This document shows, one piece after another, positions 7,592 through 10,162 of a stretch of 10,162 nt of DNA. A program made the translations under genes and the position numbers. The notes under the pieces are model-generated. The model was given only the letters and a program-made list of their open reading frames with translations, made no database searches and was not told where the DNA came from. This DNA is from Collinsella sp. (lineage in GTDB: Bacteria > Actinomycetota > Coriobacteriia > Coriobacteriales > Coriobacteriaceae), in assembly GCA_022720335.1 (NCBI GenBank), contig JAIHVJ010000057.1, positions 1 through 10,162 of the forward strand, given 5' to 3'. How positions within the stretch are numbered: position 1 is the first letter of the stretch; each line of letters opens with the position of its first letter.

Positions 7592-8183
7592 TCAGGCTAC
7601 CTGCTTCCTGGATGTAGCGCTCGATGAGCTTCTTCTGCTCGGCATCGTCCTCGAGTGCCTCGCCCACGATCTTGGTGGCGACGGCAACGGACAGGTCGGC
7701 GATGGAGCTCGCGGCACCGGCGTAAATGGACTTGCGCTCGTCCTCGACGGTCGTATGGGCCTTGGCGATGATCTCCTCGGCCTCCTTGTGAGCAGCCTCG
7801 ATGATACGGGCGCGCTCGGACTCGGCGTCCTTACGGGCCTCGAGAACGATGTCGGCAGCCTGACGACGGGCGTCGGTGACGATCGAGTCGGACTCAGCGC
7901 GCTTGGCGATAGCCTCCTGCTTGGTCTTCTCGGCCTCGTCGAGGCTCTCCTCGATCTTCTTGCCGCGCTCCTCCATGGTTTTCATGATGCCCGGCAGGGC
8001 GACCTTGGCCAGCACGATCCAGATAATCAGGAAGGCGATAAGCGCCGGGATGAACTCCGCCATCTTAGGGATGAGGATGTCCGCACCGGCGGCGCCGTCC
8101 TCGGCGAACGCGGAAACCGGCATGAGCAGCGCGGCCGCGGACGCGGAGAGTGCGATCGCGCTCTTCTGGGATGAAAGATTCAT
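7581..8183 (-). CDS. atpF: F1Fo ATP synthase b subunit with signal-peptide-like N-terminus
   Basis: This is the membrane-anchored peripheral-stalk subunit, a dimer that holds F1 against rotation. The 200 residues are longer than the usual 155-175. Residues 1-27 look like a cleavable signal peptide: a Lys at 7, a hydrophobic Ala/Leu core at 9-21, and AFA followed by ED. Then come the real b-subunit membrane helix (about 36-63, including FIPALIAFLIIWIVL) and a long charged coiled coil (about 68-165) rich in Ala, Glu, Lys and Arg, ending in the delta-binding C-terminus. The ATG has GGAG at 8-nt spacing and lies 15 nt after the atpE stop. The length comparison and helix order support b rather than another coiled-coil protein. 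Confidence 0.95.
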   Translation of the reverse strand: MNLSSQKSAIALSASAAALLMPVSAFAEDGAAGADILIPKMAEFIPALIAFLIIWIVLAKVALPGIMKTMEERGKKIEESLDEAEKTKQEAIAKRAESDSIVTDARRQAADIVLEARKDAESERARIIEAAHKEAEEIIAKAHTTVEDERKSIYAGAASSIADLSVAVATKIVGEALEDDAEQKKLIERYIQEAGSLNAD

Positions 8184-8198
8184 ACTTGACGCTCCGTG

Positions 8199-8393
8199 CT
8201 ATTTAACGATCAGCGCGACAACGAAGCCGATCAGAGCCAGAGCCTCGCCGAAGGCGGAGCCCATGATGAAGACGGTGAACACGCGGCCCTGGACCTCAGG
8301 CTGACGGGCCATAGCACCCGTAGCACCCAGAGCAGACAGGCCGATAGCAAGACCAGCGCCGATAACACCGAGACCGTAACCGATAACTCCCAC
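8199..8393 (-). CDS. atpE: F1Fo ATP synthase c subunit (proton-binding ring protein)
   Basis: This is the ring-forming proteolipid that carries protons across the membrane. At 64 residues it is a minimal helical hairpin: helix 1 about 2-28, polar loop ARQPE (29-33), helix 2 about 38-63. The family signature ARQP-x10-IM-x3-F-x-E fits without gaps, with the ion-binding carboxylate at Glu50, aligned with E. coli Asp61. The residue at the sodium-ligand Gln position is Ile17, and Glu50 is followed by Ala-Leu rather than Ser-Thr, so protons are the expected ion. It starts with GTG: an in-frame TAA lies nine codons upstream with no other start between, and AAAGGAGG precedes by 4 nt. A 125-nt spacer separates it from atpB. 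Confidence 0.95.
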   Translation of the reverse strand: MGVIGYGLGVIGAGLAIGLSALGATGAMARQPEVQGRVFTVFIMGSAFGEALALIGFVVALIVK

Positions 8394-8397
8394 GATT

Positions 8398-8405
8398 CCT
8401 CCTTT
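8398..8405 (-). promoter_or_regulatory. Strong ribosome-binding site fixing the GTG start of atpE
   Basis: AAAGGAGG in mRNA sense, 4 nt before GTG, is the strongest Shine-Dalgarno I see in the operon. It suits the need for many c copies per complex. The upstream in-frame stop (8418-8420) excludes a longer protein. Confidence 0.85.
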
Positions 8406-8409
8406 GTCG

Positions 8410-8506
8410 TGCGTGTCTTATTTCACGCAGGATAACCTTTTTTATAACTGCCGGGCTCCATGGGTACGGGCACCGGCGGTTTAACGAATTGCCTTACCTT
8501 TAAGGC
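8410..8506 (-). promoter_or_regulatory. Structured atpB-atpE spacer
   Basis: The 125-nt gap 8394-8518 has no gene. In mRNA order it holds a 6-bp hairpin GCCTTA-AAGG-TAAGGC (8491-8506), a GCCGG/CCGGC pairing (8450-8454 with 8473-8477), an A-rich stretch TTATAAAAAAGG, and a 6-bp hairpin TGCGTG-8 nt-CACGCA (8410-8415 with 8424-8429) just before the atpE ribosome-binding site. There is no T-tract, so it is not a terminator. A role in raising translation or stability of the atpE message is inferred by analogy with the E. coli atpE leader. Confidence 0.45.
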
Positions 8507-8518
8507 GCGAACGGAAGA

Positions 8519-9322
8519 CTACTCCTCCTCCGCGACCTCCTCTGCCTCGGAGACATACACGGCGGTAAGGACCGTGAAGACGTAAGCCTGGATGGCGCCG
8601 ACCACAAGCTCGATCGCATAGATCAGGATGAGGATGGCAAGCCAGGCCAGCGAAGGCAGGGCGCCGACGGCGTGGGCCGCGGAAACCTGCTGAAGCAGCG
8701 GCTGCATGAACATGCTCGCCATGATGGCGAACGAGCCCATGACCACGTGTCCTGCGAACATGTTGCAGAACAGACGGACGGCGAGCGTGATGAGGCGCAG
8801 GAAGGTCGAGAAAAGCTCGACGACCCACACGAGCACGTTCATCGGGAAGCTCACGCCCTGCGGGGCGAGGCTCTTGATGTAGCCGATCACGCCGTGAGCC
8901 TTGCATCCGTAGTAGATGAAGTACACGAAGGCGAAGATGGCGAGCGCGGCGGTGGAGCCGATTGCACCGGTGCCGGGCTTCATTCCCGGGATCAGGCCGA
9001 TCATGTTATTGATCAGGATGAACAGGAAAAGCGAGCACAGGAACGGGAAGTGCTTCTTCCAGTTCTCACCCACGACGCCCTTGCCGATATCGTTCTCGAC
9101 GTACTCGATGATGTACTCGAAACCGTTGACGAAGAAGCCCTTGGGAACCAGGGTCTGCTTCTTCTTGAACACGGCCAGGACGATCAGGAGCACGATCGTG
9201 GAGACGATCAGCCAAAACGAGTACTGCGTGATGCCGCAGCTCAGATCGCCCACGACAGGGGTGGAGCTGAACTCGCTGACCAGATGATTAATCTCATCAG
9301 GCAGCTTTTCAAAAATTTCCAC
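8519..9322 (-). CDS. atpB: F1Fo ATP synthase a subunit (proton channel)
   Basis: This integral membrane stator subunit holds the two proton half-channels beside the c-ring. The 267 residues contain about five or six hydrophobic helices. The core segment TLAVRLFCNMFAGH (179-192) carries the essential Arg183, equivalent to E. coli Arg210, and Glu169 matches E. coli Glu196. The last helix contains Glu238 and Gln245, aligned with E. coli His245 and Gln252, while His192 sits at the E. coli Glu219 position. The C-terminus is acidic (EAEEVAEEE). The start is GTG with AAAGG 6 nt before it; the codon two before GTG is the in-frame TAA of the preceding gene, so no longer form exists without stop read-through. 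Confidence 0.97.
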   Translation of the reverse strand: MEIFEKLPDEINHLVSEFSSTPVVGDLSCGITQYSFWLIVSTIVLLIVLAVFKKKQTLVPKGFFVNGFEYIIEYVENDIGKGVVGENWKKHFPFLCSLFLFILINNMIGLIPGMKPGTGAIGSTAALAIFAFVYFIYYGCKAHGVIGYIKSLAPQGVSFPMNVLVWVVELFSTFLRLITLAVRLFCNMFAGHVVMGSFAIMASMFMQPLLQQVSAAHAVGALPSLAWLAILILIYAIELVVGAIQAYVFTVLTAVYVSEAEEVAEEE

Positions 9323-9325
9323 GAC

Positions 9326-9637
9326 TTACCTTTCGACCTCATGAGGATCTCGCAGCGCCTTGGCGACGCGAACCGTGCAGGCGGCCATAAAGGCCACGAA
9401 GCCGATCGCCTCGCCCAGGAGGAACATGCGAAATGCCTCTCCGAACAACACAAACACAACCAAGGTAAAGACGAGCAGGGCGATTGCCGAGACCGCCAGA
9501 CTCACCATACCCTTGAGCATGTCCGCATTCTGTTTATCGTCAAGAACCGGCTTGAGCGTAAAGACAAAGGGAAGGAAGGCAATTGCGCCCGCGATGGCGC
9601 CTGCAACGATAGCGAGCAGATCGGCTATCTGAAACAT
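9326..9637 (-). CDS. Small membrane protein in the atpI position
   Basis: This is a 103-residue hydrophobic protein with three predicted membrane helices (about 6-27, 44-65, 70-88) and a short basic/acidic tail (RVAKALRDPHEVER). It is the first gene of the ATP synthase operon, where many bacteria have atpI, a helper in assembling the c-ring, but I cannot see a decisive AtpI motif, so function is inferred from position only. E. coli AtpI is longer and usually drawn with four helices. I prefer the ATG at 9637 with GAGG 6 nt upstream; a GTG at 9649 is an alternative start with only 3 nt between AAGG and the codon. It ends 3 nt before the atpB GTG and in the same frame, with atpB's Shine-Dalgarno inside its last codons. 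Confidence 0.75.
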   Translation of the reverse strand: MFQIADLLAIVAGAIAGAIAFLPFVFTLKPVLDDKQNADMLKGMVSLAVSAIALLVFTLVVFVLFGEAFRMFLLGEAIGFVAFMAACTVRVAKALRDPHEVER

Positions 9638-9699
9638 TGGCGTCCTCACTTTCCTTTTTTAACGCCTCACAGAACAGTTCCCGCCAAACATTGGTGACT

Positions 9700-9727
9700 A
9701 TTGTACGAGCCAATCGCTAAAGTACAA
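9700..9727 (-). promoter_or_regulatory. Candidate sigma70-type promoter of the ATP synthase operon
   Basis: In mRNA sense there is a -35 box TTGTAC (9727-9722), a 16-nt spacer, and a -10 box TACAAT (9705-9700, five of six consensus bases). Transcription would start near 9693, leaving a leader of about 55 nt before the first ATG. The first six bases TTGTAC and the six bases GTACAA (9706-9701) are an inverted repeat across the promoter, a possible operator. Confidence 0.6.
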
Positions 9728-9743
9728 CCGAAAAAGCATCGGT

Positions 9744-9801
9744 TAATACGCACCTGTTCGTTTTCTTAAGACCTTCTTTATGCCGCAGGTACGGTAATAC
9801 G
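9744..9801. repeat. Pair of short direct repeats upstream of the atp promoter
   Basis: On the plus strand GGTTAATACG (9741-9750) and GGTAATACG (9793-9801) are near-identical, 51 bp apart between the shared TAATACG cores. The spacing is close to five helical turns. A regulator-binding role is possible but unproven, and the repeats are short enough to occur by chance. Confidence 0.3.
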
Positions 9802-9842
9802 TTTTTCTCGAACCCTGCAGGGCAAAACGTCCGTTAACAGGA

Positions 9843-9877
9843 GTGCGCGCGGTCGCCTTTTGTTCGACCGCGCGCAC
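9843..9877 (-). terminator. GC-rich hairpin downstream of upp, probable terminator
   Basis: A perfect 13-bp stem (GTGCGCGCGGTCG at 9843-9855 against CGACCGCGCGCAC at 9865-9877) with a 9-nt loop begins about 42 nt after the upp stop. On the minus strand the following bases (TCCTGTTAACGG) are a poor T-tract, while on the plus strand CGTTTCTTCGTATTTG is T-richer. It is likely the upp terminator, perhaps weak or bidirectional. Confidence 0.6.
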
Positions 9878-9919
9878 CGTTTCTTCGTATTTGCAGCCGC
9901 GGCCGTCTTAGCCCAGCGA

Positions 9920-10162
9920 CTAGAGCGTGCCGAAGATGCGGTCGCCGGCGTCGCCGAGGCCGGGAACGATGTAGGCGGCCTCGTTGAGTTGGTCGTCGAT
10001 GGCGCACGTATAAATATGTACGTCGGGGTCCTTTTCGGTCAGTGACTTGAGGCCCTCGGGCGCGGCGACGATGCACAGCATGCGGATATCCTTGACACCG
10101 CGCTCGCGCAGGTAGCTGATGGCCATCTCGGCCGAACCGCCCGTGGCGAGCATGGGGTCGAC
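9920..10162 (-). CDS. upp: Uracil phosphoribosyltransferase, C-terminal part
   Basis: This salvage enzyme converts uracil and PRPP to UMP in the cytoplasm. Only the last 80 residues lie in the window; the gene runs off the right edge in frame (family length about 208). The visible part begins inside the PRPP-binding loop (VDPMLATGGSA), continues with the conserved segment CIVAAPEGLKSL, DPDVHIYTCAID and LNEAAYIVPGLGDAGDRIFGT, and ends two residues past the uracil-binding motif. These are hallmark UPRT sequences, and the stop codon is where homologues end. upp next to the ATP synthase operon is a common Gram-positive arrangement; here a hairpin and a separate promoter lie between them, so they are probably separate transcription units. 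Confidence 0.95.
   Translation of the reverse strand, partial: VDPMLATGGSAEMAISYLRERGVKDIRMLCIVAAPEGLKSLTEKDPDVHIYTCAIDDQLNEAAYIVPGLGDAGDRIFGTL

Noticed and set aside
8199..8393. Sodium-driven ATP synthase
   Set aside because: The c subunit lacks the Gln and Glu-Ser-Thr/Tyr ligand set of sodium rings.
8438..8449. TATAAA as a -10 box of an internal atpE promoter
   Set aside because: No acceptable -35 box lies 15-19 nt upstream; the A-rich stretch is better explained as part of the leader.
8423..8461. Twelve-codon ORF (ATG...TGA) in the atpB-atpE spacer as a leader peptide
   Set aside because: No Shine-Dalgarno precedes it and no amino-acid bias suggests attenuation.
9813..9822. CCCTGCAGGG palindrome as a terminator or regulator site
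   Set aside because: It is a 10-bp palindrome with no loop and no following T-tract; nothing else supports a function.

Overview
This window is a moderately GC-rich bacterial chromosome segment. Every supported gene is read on the minus strand, so transcription runs from the right edge to the left. In transcription order it holds the 3' end of upp (uracil phosphoribosyltransferase), a small membrane-protein gene in the atpI position, and the complete F1Fo ATP synthase operon atpB-E-F-H-A-G-D-C. These are followed by murA (first committed step of peptidoglycan synthesis) and a LytR-CpsA-Psr (LCP) cell-wall ligase. The upp-atp-murA order is familiar from Gram-positive genomes. Together with the protein character (extended b subunit, LCP protein, GTG/TTG starts) it suggests an actinobacterial, probably Coriobacteriia (Collinsella-like) genome. 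The taxonomic call is inference, because no rRNA or other marker gene is present.

Region by region. 9920-10162 is the C-terminal part of upp. 9638-9919 is the longest intergenic gap: it holds a 13-bp GC-rich hairpin after upp, short direct repeats, and a good sigma70-type promoter candidate (TTGTAC-16-TACAAT) for the ATP synthase operon. 2753-9637 is the operon. Its genes overlap or are separated by 15 nt or less (two TAATG overlaps, one 11-nt overlap), except for a 125-nt spacer before atpE that has small hairpins and ends in a strong Shine-Dalgarno. 2665-2752 carries an intrinsic terminator whose U-tract ends one base before the murA Shine-Dalgarno. 133-2664 is murA and the LCP gene, 12 nt apart. 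1-132 is the trailer, with a perfect 12-bp hairpin right after the LCP stop and a terminator-like hairpin further on.

Functionally, the Fo part (a, c, b) and the F1 part (delta, alpha, gamma, beta, epsilon) make one complete proton-type ATP synthase. The c subunit lacks the sodium-binding residues. MurA makes UDP-GlcNAc-enolpyruvate in the cytoplasm, and the LCP protein probably attaches a glycopolymer to peptidoglycan outside the membrane.

I see no mobile element, CRISPR array, phage or defence gene, and no clearly new system. The points worth a second look are lineage-type departures within the ATP synthase and its control regions: a signal-peptide-like N-terminus on b, a shortened delta, a 12-residue insertion in alpha, a minimal 64-residue c, the reciprocal Glu/His swap in a, the terminator abutting murA's ribosome-binding site, and the inverted repeat spanning the atp promoter.
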